From contig OW799235.1 of the NCBI GenBank assembly GCA_941918925.1, positions 110,053,076 to 110,117,075 of the forward strand: a stretch of 64,000 nt of DNA, in the 5' to 3' direction. This DNA comes from Phyto melanocephala. Lineage: Eukaryota; Arthropoda; Insecta; Diptera; Rhinophoridae. Positions 1-12,700 of this stretch are shown here, in pieces. The translations under genes and the position numbers were made by a program. Numbering within the stretch: the first letter of the stretch is position 1; each line of letters starts with the position of its first letter. Below the pieces are notes generated by a model, which had not been told where the DNA came from, ran no database searches, and worked only from the letters and a program-made list of their open reading frames with translations.

Positions 1-533
1 ATCATCACGAAATACCCATTTATGTTCATCATACTTTATCTTCTTCATGACCAATGCAACTACGGAGTATTCTATTACTTTGGTTGAATGTGCAAGCGGC
101 AAGGAGTGAAATGTATTTCCGTTATGCAAAAGGACACACTTCAACCTGCGTTTTGGTGAGTCGATAAATAAACGCCATTCATTTAAATTGTAACTCTGTA
201 AACACGTCTAAAAAAATCTTAAATTTTACTTAAAAATTTAAAAAAAAACCTTTTCATAGAATTAAAAATTTGGACGATATTTGTGCTACTCTAACCACAA
301 TACATTAAAATTGCATAGTGGTTTTTCAAGCCTTTAAAATTTTATAAATTTTGTTGCCTTGTGTTATAGATAATGGTAAAATTAAAATATTCTGTACATT
401 ATAGTCGCTCTAATTTATTATCTTACTAGTTGTTTTTTGCAAAACTTTACTCCTTATATTTTTTATTTAATTTTCCCTGGCATATTTCTACTTTGCATAT
501 TTCTTTAAAACTAATTTCCCCCCCTCATTGCAG
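1..533 (+). other. Intron upstream of the first visible dynein exon
   Basis: AT-rich sequence ending in a C/T tract and CAG at 531-533. I see no coding block in it. Its 5' splice site lies outside the window. Confidence 0.6.
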
Positions 534-706
534 GCGAGCGCTTGGATTCAAATTTAACGCCAATATTAGAAAGGAACGTAATTAAGCATAAAGGTGGCTA
601 CTTTATAAAGAGCGGAGATCAAATGATTGAATATAATAGTAATTTTCGCTTATACATTACAACATGCCTAAGGAATCCTCATTATCCTCCCGAAGTAATG
701 GTTATG
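534..706 (+). CDS. Dynein heavy chain exon 1 of those in the window
   Basis: It follows a pyrimidine tract and CAG at 531-533 and ends at a GTAAGT donor at 707. It encodes the end of AAA5, with TPILE, YFIKSGDQMIEY and FRLYITTCLRNPHYPPE, a hallmark of dynein heavy chains. It begins with two bases of a split codon, so at least one more coding exon lies upstream of the window, and it ends in phase 0. Confidence 0.9.
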
Positions 707-3700
707 GTAAGTAATCTCTCACAACAGTCATAACAAACTGTAGCTATAATATCAAAACCAATATATTTGCATATTTAACATTTCAAGTATTTACATAAAA
801 AAAATTTACATAAATAAGAAAACATAGACAGCCGCCACCTTGATGTGTCTTCCTTGTTCACACAAGGACATCTAGTTAGAATAGAAAAATAACCATTTAC
901 CTACTGAAATTGAAACAAAACGCGAAGAAAAAACCTACAACTGCTTTTAGTGTTATGGATGCTTTGAAATGGGCTGCTTTCTTTAAACGAGACCACAGCG
1001 ATAATGTCGTTGCTGATGAGAATAAGGATTTTCATTTGTTTTTCTTTCTATTTTTTTTTCTTTTTTTTAGTTCTGACTGTATGGCGAAATGAATGTAACC
1101 ATCAAATGAATTTCAAATGAAATGATATCAATTCAATGATTGTAATAAAACGTATAAAACAGTTTGCACGGTTTGCAAAGTGAATACAAAACAAAATCGT
1201 TAAAATAAAAAAAAAGAACCTTAAAATGGGATACTAAAAAAACTTTACATTTACATATATTTTGTAGCAGATGATGAAAGAAAACATGTAGAGATTTCTC
1301 TTTTTATAAAAATTTCTTGTTCTTCTATGTTAGTGTTGTTTTTTGCCACGTCTTATTTTATTTAACATTCTCTGTATATGTCAGAAACAGTGTGTATGTG
1401 TGTGTGTATGTCAGTTTTTGCTTGAATCAGGTTGTTTTTTTCGCGAATATGCAAATTTTTTTAGAAATAAACACAGCCATTATTTTTAGCTATTTGTATA
1501 CGTATTGTTAAGCAAAAAAAAAAAAACAAAAAGCACAATGAATATTTAAATTTATGTAAAAAAATCAGTTAAAAGGGTTTCCGCTGAAAGCTTATATTAA
1601 GTACGGACTTGGAATGCCGATACCGATGCCCACAAATCGCAGAAAATCATTTAACCATTTCATTACCTTGAGCTGTGTTTGTCTATGTCTCCATTAAGCA
1701 ATGTAAGAGAAATCTACAGCATAATTTTCAAGACTTAGATTCCGTTGACTATACAATAAAGTGGTTAGTTCCACACCCGCATAAATTAGTGTTTTTTTTT
1801 TAACTACTTCTATTAAAACAGTTTTTATGCAACCTTGTTACACACTCATTTCTCGAGACATATTATACAATTAACTCTTTTACAATTATACAATTTTATT
1901 TAATTCAACTTAAATGAATATACAACTACCTATGAACTATTTGTAGCATGTTAGTGTCAAGAATGCCATGTATTTTACAAAAAATATATTTTCTTAATAA
2001 TACAAATATATTTAACACACTAACACTTTTTTCATCTTTTTCATTCGATCAGTTATCAACCAAAAATCATTTGATGATGTTTAACTAATATCTATTAAAG
2101 TAGTAATGAATTGCTTTAAAGATGAATCAAATGCGCCAAACCATAATGCCATAGCCATAAATATACATATACACCTAATAGTGCTGCCATAATAATAAAT
2201 AGCTGCTTATGATTGTATTTGTTTAATTATTTAAAAAAACAATATAAATATGTCTTACCACATGCAAAGAAAAACCAAGCTTGCGGTATGATCACGACGG
2301 TCATAATATAGTTTCTATAGCAATATTTGGTCGTTGAAAACTAAAGGGTGGTTAAATCTTAAGGGCCGCTGTTGATTTTGAATAATTTAGGAAATCATTG
2401 TCATTTCTTTTTGCTATCATAATATTGGTATGGTTCAATTATGTATGAAACAATATATCGGCCAAATGGCAGCCGGCGACATATCCGATGGTCCAAATTT
2501 TCAATGACAATGTTGATGTTCAATTGTTGGGTACGATGATAAGTCGAGTTTGGCTGCTCTTTTGCCTCACTATCGGGAAAAAAACAGCAATGTTTTCCGT
2601 TCAACGAACTAAGAAGGCATTCACAGATGTTTTTACATTTCATACAGACTGTTTTGCTGAAATTTTAATATTTTTCACAATTCTCCCGATTGTGAACGAA
2701 TTTGAACGATTATGTTGACCAAAAGAATCACAAAGTGTACGAAATGCATTTTGATTCGAACGCCCATTTTCATAATAAGCCTGTATAATTTTAACGCGTT
2801 GCTCGATTGTGTATTTTTCTATGGTTCAAATTGAGTTGCTTTGAAATTGAGAAATGTCAAATGAAATGCAGATAAAAACTTGACGTTTAGGTTTGGTTCA
2901 CATTTAACATCGGCTCTTAAAATTTAACCACATTTTAGTAATGGATATTTTTATTTTGTTTACGTTGTTGTTTTACGATAGTAAAACATTTCTTTAGTTT
3001 TATCATCTAATGCTCAATTTACAAAAAATCCTTCGATATAGTTGTCTTTAAGAAATAGTTCCATTTAAGGCGATAAATCCAGTATGATGTCCTCCCAAAA
3101 ATATCATTATATTCCAAAGTATTTTTTAATACAAATAATCATTAAATGTTTGGTGAAACAACAGTATGTTTGCAAAGCAAACAATGAATGTTTTTTTATA
3201 ATAATTTATTTTCAACCACTCTTCGTTTTGTTGATTAAAGTTTATTATTTTGAAAGTTTGACATATGAAAAATAATTAAAAAAAATTAAAATTAAAGAAA
3301 TAATCAAAATAAACCTTAAAATTAAAAGATTTTATCAAAAAAGTTGTGATTTTAAAGGTAAGCACAATCGATATAACAAATAGAAAAAACAATAAAATGG
3401 TTTGGACACAGCAGAGATTGTCCATTTCATTCGCAGTCATTATATGATAATTACAGGAAACTATAATTAAAAAAAACAATAATAACTGGCTACCATTATA
3501 TGTTTTAAATTCAATTATATAATTCAATCATAGCATGTTGCTCTTTGATTATGAATACCACAATCATGTTTTCTCTTTGCATGTATTCTCAAATTATTAA
3601 ACCCACCACCAAGAAAGAGTGTGGGTCTATATTAATTTTGTCACTTTGTTTGTAACACAACCAAATATCCATTTTAGACCCCATCAATTATATATTTTCT

Positions 3701-6700
3701 GAGCCCTGCGTCCGTCTGTCTACCTGTTGAAAGTTCGAACCGAAAAAGTTAGAGGAATTAAATTTTGCCAGAACATTTATAAAATATATGGAATATTAGG
3801 TACTTAAAATTGGCTAAGCCGGTATATTAGGAAGAGGGTTATACCCTGTCATAGAAGAGTAGTTAAAAAAAAATGTCTTTTTAAGTCGAAAAAAATGTGG
3901 TTGTGTCTAAACTTATTTACGTACAGCTATAATATTTCGAAAGTATATGTCTTTCCTTGATAATTTTTCAAATCTACAAATTACAAAACTAGTTATAGTT
4001 GAAAATGTACGAAAATGTATAACACACAGTGTCTTTTTTGGTCTATTTAAAATTAAAAATGAAGTAAAACTGACAAAATTAGATGTACGATTCTGAAATT
4101 TTGCAAACATTGCTTTTTGATCAAAAGAGTAATAACGGAAAATTAAGGTGACACGCCAAATTTTACGCCTCAATAGGCTTCAAATAGGCTTTCTCTTAAA
4201 TTCATACGTATGTTTTCTTTATGGACAAACATATTGGAGTAATAAACGACTCTATATTAAAATATCTAATATCTCTCTATCAAACGCAAAGTAAAAAGTG
4301 TAGATCCTTTTACGAAGTATTGAATCAACCTTGAACTTTATCCCTACGTGTAAGACCTGAAAGACATGCCAATTCACAGCCAAAGTTACAACTTGTGTCG
4401 AGGTTTTAATAAAATAATAAATATATTTTTTATTTTTTTTTGAAAATTTTTATTTTTCTGGCTACACAAACGGTTTTATGCTACCCTTTTAGCAGAACCC
4501 TTTATAAAATATTTTCCACTTTATTTTATGTGACCACATCTCAAATCAAATTGTAATAAGTTTCTATTTGATTTTGTTTCATTAAATTATTTCAATTTTT
4601 TTTCATAAATGTTGTGTTGATGTTAGCATTTCCTTGGTTTTGTTAGTTTATATTTGTAGACGGTGGTATAAATTGAAACAAAACTGAATAGAAAATTCGT
4701 TTTGTTAAATATTTCTTCCTCCTCTAACTTATTGTACATTTGCATTTGAAACCAACTAACTACTCTCTATACAATTTTCGGTTTCTCTAAAAAGCTATTT
4801 ACATACATATTTACATACCCTACACATACCAATACTTTAACACATATAACTAGTTCTGTCTTATGTATGTGTATAAAACTGATTTTCTATCTATGTATCT
4901 AAACTATATAATTTTTTGTCTATCTTTAATATTTTAAATAAATCTTACCCTCGTACCGATGCTTATGATGCTATAAAAAGGTAACCGTAATAAATTTTAT
5001 GATTACGGAACAAGGTTTACGTGAACAACTGTTGGCTACCGTTGTGGCTCATGAACGTCCCGATTTGCAGGAAAAAAAGGAACAATTGATTATTGAGTCG
5101 GCAAAAAATCGCGATACTTTGTATACAATCGAATCAAAAATATTGGAGGTAAGCACGTTTTTATTAAACTTCTACATACATAATATACATCTTTACATAC
5201 AAATGCATGTGTAAACGTACATTGAAATTATATATGGTATGTGTGTGTGTAGAATTCACTCTTTATTTAAGCTGTTACAATTGTTTAATTTTTTTTCTTT
5301 CTTTCTTTTATTTATATAAGTTCATTACAAATTCAATTATTGTTTTCGGTTTTGTACTTTTCTGCAAAATTGCTTTAACATTCTTCCCATAACTGGTAGT
5401 ACGAGAAGTTTTGAAAAAAAAAATTCCAAAAATAAGTAAATCTTTAATTTTATGATAAATTCGTAACACAACTAATTTTTGAATACCATTTCTATTATTA
5501 AATTTTTATTTTTTTATTTTAATATTGAATCAAACTGACTGCTTTGTTTTCTAATTCATTTATCTTACCACTTGCGTATACATTTGTCTGTATTTTATAT
5601 TCATTATGTAATAAATTCGCTCGTTTTAGTTAATATTTGATTTCTACAACATCCATTGTTTTTCTATACCCTTCATCATAACTTAAAGTAGCCAGTCGAT
5701 AGATAAAGTTTTTGTAACACAATGCAACATTTTATACTTAATCTATAAAGTAAGTTGGCAAATGAAGGCATATCAATTTTTTTTTCTCAAAATAAAAATT
5801 TCCCTAAAAATATTTCACCAAGTCACCTTAAACTGCTTACAAAAAAATTTAAAGACGAGTTCAGAACTTCATTTATATTGCAAATAATGGAAAATAAAAT
5901 AATTTCTCTGCATACCTTAAATATTTCAAATTATTTAATGAAATTAAGGTCCAGTTTTAAATATATACCACCTCGATATACAATGCTCTTTCGTCCGTTT
6001 GTCTATGTTAAATTTGTTACCAACGTACTTGCAATATTGATGTATGTGCAACACCTGTCAAATAAGCCTTCATTAGACCTTAATAAATGTTTTCTTTTTT
6101 AACACGGGGTCTGTTTTATTTTTACAAAATTACAGAGTGATAGAAATTCCTTCGAAATTCATCTCTTCTCTACAAACAAAAGAAAAATATTTCAACTTTT
6201 TTGCAACAGTATGAAGGTATTTCATTTGTTGCATGAGTACAACTACTAGAACTTCTATTATGTTATCTGTTTTGTTTCGGGATATAAAAACTAAATAATT
6301 TTTATTATTTTCATGTGTTCTTGACAATTCAATTAACTGGAAATTGTACTGATATGATTTCAATTTTCGTTTTACTTACATTTGTTTTTTTGCTTTTGGT
6401 AGTCAGTTGTATTTTTCTTTAAATCGAGAATATAAAAGCACAATAAAACAAAGATTATAAGTTAACATGTTTCAACACATACCCAGTAAAAATTGAAGCT
6501 TACCTGTAAGCAGGTTTGTAAGGCAGAGAAGCTATATTCCCCCTTACAAACCTGCTTACAAGAGGCATGATTTTTTAATAGCCACTTTGAAGCATTACCT
6601 TTTGATAAAATAAGCGCGTTTTCACTGCTTACATTCAGCTGTGATGTAAATGCTTTCAGTAAGCACACATTTCATTCATGCCAAAAAATGCAACTGTATT

Positions 6701-9700
6701 ACTTACAAGAAGTGCTCCTTTCATGCCTCTTATAAACTTGTGAAATCATTGCTGATGTCAGGCTATTACTTTATTTGCTTACATAAAGTAATTCTTTATG
6801 CATATTATGAATATATTAAATAATAACGTCATTTTTATATTTTTAAATGTTTTATTTTTTATTTGAAATAAACAACTGCTTTAATCATTTATACCTGGAG
6901 CAATACTTTCCGAGTTTGATTCATCTTCATTATTAAAAAAGGTGTTGTCGGCTTTACTTTGTTTGTTTAAGCACTTTTTCTTGTAGTAACGATTTTTATT
7001 TAATCTAAGTACTATACGTAAGTCAATTAGAAACTATCTTTTAAAAAGACCATCCACTTTTAGTGCTTCTGCAATAAATAAAAAAGGTTATTATAAAAAA
7101 ACGACGTACAGCACAAAACTTACCATAAATTGCATTTAAAAACTTAGGGAAGTCTAATAGCCACTTTTTGTCTTGCTTTCCATCCACATTAAAAATCTAA
7201 AAAAATATGTATAAGAAATTTGGAAATGTTATAAATTAATATATATGGATACCTTTCAAATCCTTAATTTGTCTCTTTGAGTCATCCACTGATTTTTTCT
7301 GGTCTTCAATAATTTCTGAAAATTAATAAAAATTATTAAAATGTATAATAATAGTTCATACTAAATGTACCTTTTAGCCCATCAAACTTTTTTTAGTTCT
7401 AGAACGCCGATTATATTATTTTGATTAGCAACTGTTTTCTATATATATAAGTTTATTTAATTGTCTTTTTCCAACCATTTTTTATAAAATATGTAATATT
7501 TTTTTAACAAAACAAAGAAATAATAAAAAAATCAAAGACAAAACGCCGTTAAATTTTCTACAAATTAAAAAATAAACACAAAAGAAACTGTACACGCACA
7601 AAAACAAATATTAAAAAAAAAGCGGACACTAAATATAAACAGAGAACACGTCTTATCTGCTCAAATGCAATTTGATGACTAACATTTATTTATTATGTAA
7701 TTTAAACCATCTGGATTTTCGGCAAAAGCTCGGTTAAACTCGTATAGAATTGGGTATTATTACCGAATTCTAAGTCTCCGCAATACAACCAGCTTCCTTG
7801 TAAGGGATAAGAGTAAGCTCTTCAATAATTGTTTTCGCTTACATTAATACACAAATCATTTCAATTGTTTTTGCTTATTTTTCTGCTTCTTAGTAAGACG
7901 TACTAGTAAGAGCGTATGTAGCGCTTACGTACCTTTTACAGCTCCTAAAAGTAAATTTTTGTTTACTGGGTATCTGTTGGAAGGTAAACAATTTTCACTG
8001 AGTTTTCAAAACTAAATATTATTTATTTTTCTTTAACAGCAAATAAAATGTTATTTAATATATTTTTTTTTGTGGAAAATTGATACAAAAATATTAAAAG
8101 CTTCCTTTTGAGGGAAAATTCATAATTATATTTGGTCATCTGTGCAAACGTTTGTCTTTGGAACCAATAATCCATCCACATATCGGTCTTGTAACAGCAT
8201 AAAAACGAAATTAAACCTGTTTTTTTTTTATTTTCTTAATATCAATTTGAAAATGTAAAATTAAAATCACTTGATGTTTTTCTTAAAGTTTTGAACTAAT
8301 ATTAAAATATTTTGTGTAATGTTCTGCCAATACATGACAGAACATGCTATACTCGAAGAACTTTTAAAAAGGTAACATTGACATTAACAAAACATATACA
8401 TTTTGAGTTATAAAATTTTTTTTTTTTTGCTAATTTTTAAATCTTAATTTTGAAAAAATTTGTCTTTAATTTTTATACCCACCACCAACCAAATGGGTTT
8501 TGGGTATATTGATTTTATTATTCCATTTACAACACAGAGAAAATTCCATTTTAGACCTCATAAAGTATATATATGCTGAGTCCTTGTTTCATTTTAGGAC
8601 GATCTAACTGAACTAATACTGCCATCGATAATCGACTTATATATTCTATTAATATTATTATTGTAGATGCTTTATTATTAATATTATCTGGCCATCAATA
8701 AAATTGAAAGAAAAAAATTAAAAACGATCATTATTTTAAAATCTGATTTAAATAAAAAGTTTTAAGCATCTAAATTATTAACAAGTTAAAGACTGTATGA
8801 TTTTGTTCAGATTATTTGTTCTAAGTTTTTAGATTTGTAAAACCAAAAAAGATAAAACACAAAATAATTGAAAAGCTTTTAAAAATTTAAATCGTTACGC
8901 ACATTACACTAGTTCATATGCAAATCTCTTATTTTGTTTATTGTATTGTTTAGAACTTTTATTTATTTATTTTTATTTATTAAGAACATTGCTTAGAGGC
9001 ATAAAATCAAATTTATTTAAAATTATTATTTTAAAAAGCCTAATTTAGCGTGACGCACGTTTCAACCATTGTCTTTACATTTCATACCAAACTCTAAAAT
9101 TTTCAAAATAGTAAATGAAAATTTGTTTCACTAAAACTAAAGGGTAACAATAAGTTAAGATATGGCTGCCGATCGGACTATCTATATTTACACCAAAATA
9201 ATGAAAAATTTTTATTTATTGTATAACTTTTCTCGATGAAATTTTTTGTGTATATTTACAGAATTACATATTCTATACGGATTAATTCCAAAAATTTTAA
9301 TTTGGTAGATTGTTTCTGAGAGTTTTCTTATATTTTGCTTTTAAAAAATATTTAAAACGCATATTCCTTTGAAAATTATATTACAATTACATCTAATCAC
9401 TAGTTGAATGCATGCATTCAGTTCAAGTAGTGTTTTATAAAATTTTCAAAAATATTATAAATTTTAACTATTTTTTACTTTACTCATTTACTTTGTGATG
9501 TATTCATCTCTGCAACAGTCATTATGAGATTCATTTATATATTAAAAAAAAAATCTTTAACTCATTTCTCATACAAAAAAAAACATTTCAATAAAGTAAA
9601 AGCTATACACAACCTTATTTGCACACATGTAACTCTATAGACATACTTTCACATTTATAAATTTATAGGATTTTGCAAGTATTAATGTATGTCTTTATCT

Positions 9701-12700
9701 TTTTTCCATTTACCTACATGGTTTTTCTGTTTATATACATTTGTTGAACAAACATATATATACAAACATATATACATTTTATGAACAAACATCCACACAC
9801 ACGCACATATATGTAGGTACTCTCGACGTCCGAAGGCAATGTATTGGAAGATGAAAATGCCATTAATATTTTGTCATCGAGCAAAATCTTATCCGAACAA
9901 ATTCAAGAGAAACAAATTATTGCAGTTACTACCGAGGCGGAAATTGATGAAGCGCGTCAACGTTACGTACCTGTAGCCAAACATTCAGCCATATTGTTTT
10001 TTTGCATCAGTGAATTGGCAAACATTGATCCCATGTATCAATACTCATTGGGTTGGTTTCTCAATCTCTTTGTAAGTGCCATCATGAAGGCACCGAAATC
10101 GAGTGAATTAAATGAACGTTTGGAACACTTAAATAATTATTTTACGAAATCAATTTATCAGAATGTTTGTCGGTCACTGTTCGAAAAGGATAAATTGGTT
10201 ATATCGTTGGTCATGTGCTTAGGTATAATGATGTCAAAGGTAAGTATATATTCAGATGATAAATTAAATATATTTATAATAATTTTGTTGTTCAAGTTAG
10301 GGATGTCAATACTGAAATCCCGAATTCTACGGTCTCCTAGAGTAGGACCGTATGTCGATTCGTGGAGCATATTTTTCTTATTGCTCCCATCGCAACATTT
10401 GTCTTTTGTATTCAGGCTTTCAAATTCCCATTTGATTGAATTATTTTAATATAAATAAGCGCACTTTTGTTGCTTTCATTAAGCTGATGTGTATCTAAGA
10501 AATGCCTTAAGTCTTTAATAATGTACTTCTTAGATACAGACGATGTGTTATAGCCATTGAAAAGTATGTTGTTTAGTAAGCGCAAATCATTACCTAGTTT
10601 TTGCTTGGTAATTAATTTTTATTAAAATAAATCTCGTTTCAACTACTAAGATTAATCCCAAAACCGACAAAAATATGAAAAATATAAAGTCCTAACTTCT
10701 TAATCCCGCTAGCTGGCAGTCGTAATTCTTATTTAGAAAAATTAATTTAAATTACCTTAGTTTTTTTGATGTACTTTAAATGCTTCTTTAAAAACATTAT
10801 GCAAAAAATTCTTATTACTCACCATCGTCATTATTTGTAAAAAAAATTTATTTTGCAATGTTTTCAATTCTTTTATTCATACTCTCTCAACTTCAATTCA
10901 TTTCATGTTTGACTTTATTTCTTACTGTTGTCTTTTTTTTATTTTCATGTTTATTTATCTAAATATTTTTTTGGGTGCCCTCATGCAAATGCTGTATAAC
11001 ACTCCATGATCTAACCCCTTAACCAACTACCGATGCTGTTATTGCACTTGCCATGGTGCAACATACTCCGCGTTTTTTAAAACTTATTTGCTTGGCCGAT
11101 GTTATTTTTATTTATTCTAATTTGTCTTAATTACAAAAATGGCTTAAAACATAAAATGAATAAAAGGGTAAAATAAATAAAAGCCATTTGTTGTTCTTTT
11201 TAACGGGAGGCGTTGGATTGCAAAGTATTCCACCTAATCCAGCACCAGCATGGCTTCCTGAAAAGGCTTGGTTTCAAATAGTGCTTGCCAGCAACTTGGA
11301 AGGGTAAGTAACTTTGTATTTATGTTATTTTCAAAATAAAATGAATTTATTTCAGGCGTATTTTCTATTGCAAATTTGTATGTGTGTTTATATTTGTTTG
11401 TGTTGAATAAAAAGAATTCATGCTTTTAAATTGCATAGAAAATATTTTAACATTTTTTATTATATATCTATTCCTAGTTATATACACATGTTTGTATAGC
11501 ACCGAATTATGTAGCTAAAAGCATTAAAAAGATTCTTGTTATTTGAATAGAAAAGTACAGTAGTCAACCCAAATCATCATCATCATTTACTACTAAAATA
11601 TAAACTAAACAATTTTTGCTTCAACTCGTACAAGGAATAACCTTCAAATAACCTCAAAGAAAATAGTCGTGTGCTGTCAAATCTGGCGATCGCGCTGGCC
11701 AAATAATTTCCAAATTTCTGGAAATTATTCGCCCTCAAAAAATTTGACTTACAAGTGCCATTGTGTTTCGGGCAGTATGGGCTGTGGCTCCGCCCTGCTG
11801 AAACCACATACCAGGTCTATTTTCAAGAGCAGGGCGTAAAAAATTTTCTATCATAAACCGATAGCGCTCTCCATTTACGGTTACAGCACTTTCATCTTCA
11901 TTCTCGAAGAAGTAAGCCCAATGACATTTTCAGATGTGATCCCACACCATACTGTACACCTGATGGGGTGCAATTTGCGTTGATGAATGGCTCTTGGATT
12001 TTGAGAACCCCAGAACCTACAGTTCTGCTTATTAACAAAGCCATTCATATGAAAATGGGCTTCATCACTCATTATCAAATTTTTAATAAAGTTAATTTCA
12101 TTTCTAGCCAACTGTTGAAATTTAACTGGAAAATTTAGACGTTGCCGATGATCTGCGGGTTTTAATTCTTGCACCAATTGCACCTTATATGGCTATAACT
12201 GTAAATCTTTTTTTAAAATGCGCCGTACGAGACATTCCTAGCTGAGCAGAACGCCTTCAGGCAGATGTTTCTGGTGCTTCGTTAACACTTTGCTGTACTC
12301 GTTCAATATTTTCCGCAGTGCGACTTAAACGTGGTCTACCGGTTCGAGGCAAATCTGTTACGCTACCATGTTGGTGATGACGATTAACTAAGCAACGAAT
12401 CGTTGCTTCAGAGGGCGAAATTCTGACGTTAAAATGTCGACAATGTGCACTTTGCGTTAAAATAATTGGTCTCTGGTTTAAATAATAAAATTCTATTGTT
12501 CTGGTTCTCTGTTCAGTTGCGAACCTCTCCATTATAAGTTCTCCAAGTGTTGTCTATATAATCTGAAAGAAAAAATAAAAAAAATTAATAAACGAAAAAG
12601 TTATTAAGCATTTACACCCCTTGGTTTCTTTTGGCTCACCCTGTATAAGGAATCTTATTTCATAAATTTCTTACTTACGCCACACATTAAAAGTTTAATG

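Larger units (their letters stand above)
707..4980 (+). other. Dynein intron 1 (4.3 kb)
   Basis: AT-rich intron. It holds a short coding-like block at 910-1030, a TG-rich microsatellite near 1390-1410, the mariner-like fossil at 2344-2935 and a repeat B copy from about 3599. Positions 1100-2340 and 4300-4980 show nothing recognisable. Confidence 0.8.
5149..9816 (+). other. Dynein intron 2 (4.7 kb)
   Basis: Contains the element at 6482-7970 and a repeat B fragment at about 8477-8600. The remainder (5149-6480 and 8600-9816) is AT-rich with no recognisable content. The 3' part has CA/TA-rich simple sequence (about 9720-9815) leading into exon 3. Confidence 0.8.

Noticed and set aside
1384..1412. 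TG-rich run
   Set aside because: An ordinary short microsatellite with no associated structure.
5755..6102. Plus-strand frame of 115 codons in intron 2
   Set aside because: Composition is that of AT-rich intron DNA, with Lys/Asn/Ile/Phe dominating and no motif; it lies inside a dynein intron.
10290..10740. Possible transposon with GGGATGTCAAT and ATCCC text
   Set aside because: The ends do not pair convincingly and no target duplication is visible; only the inner part could be related to the 6482 element.
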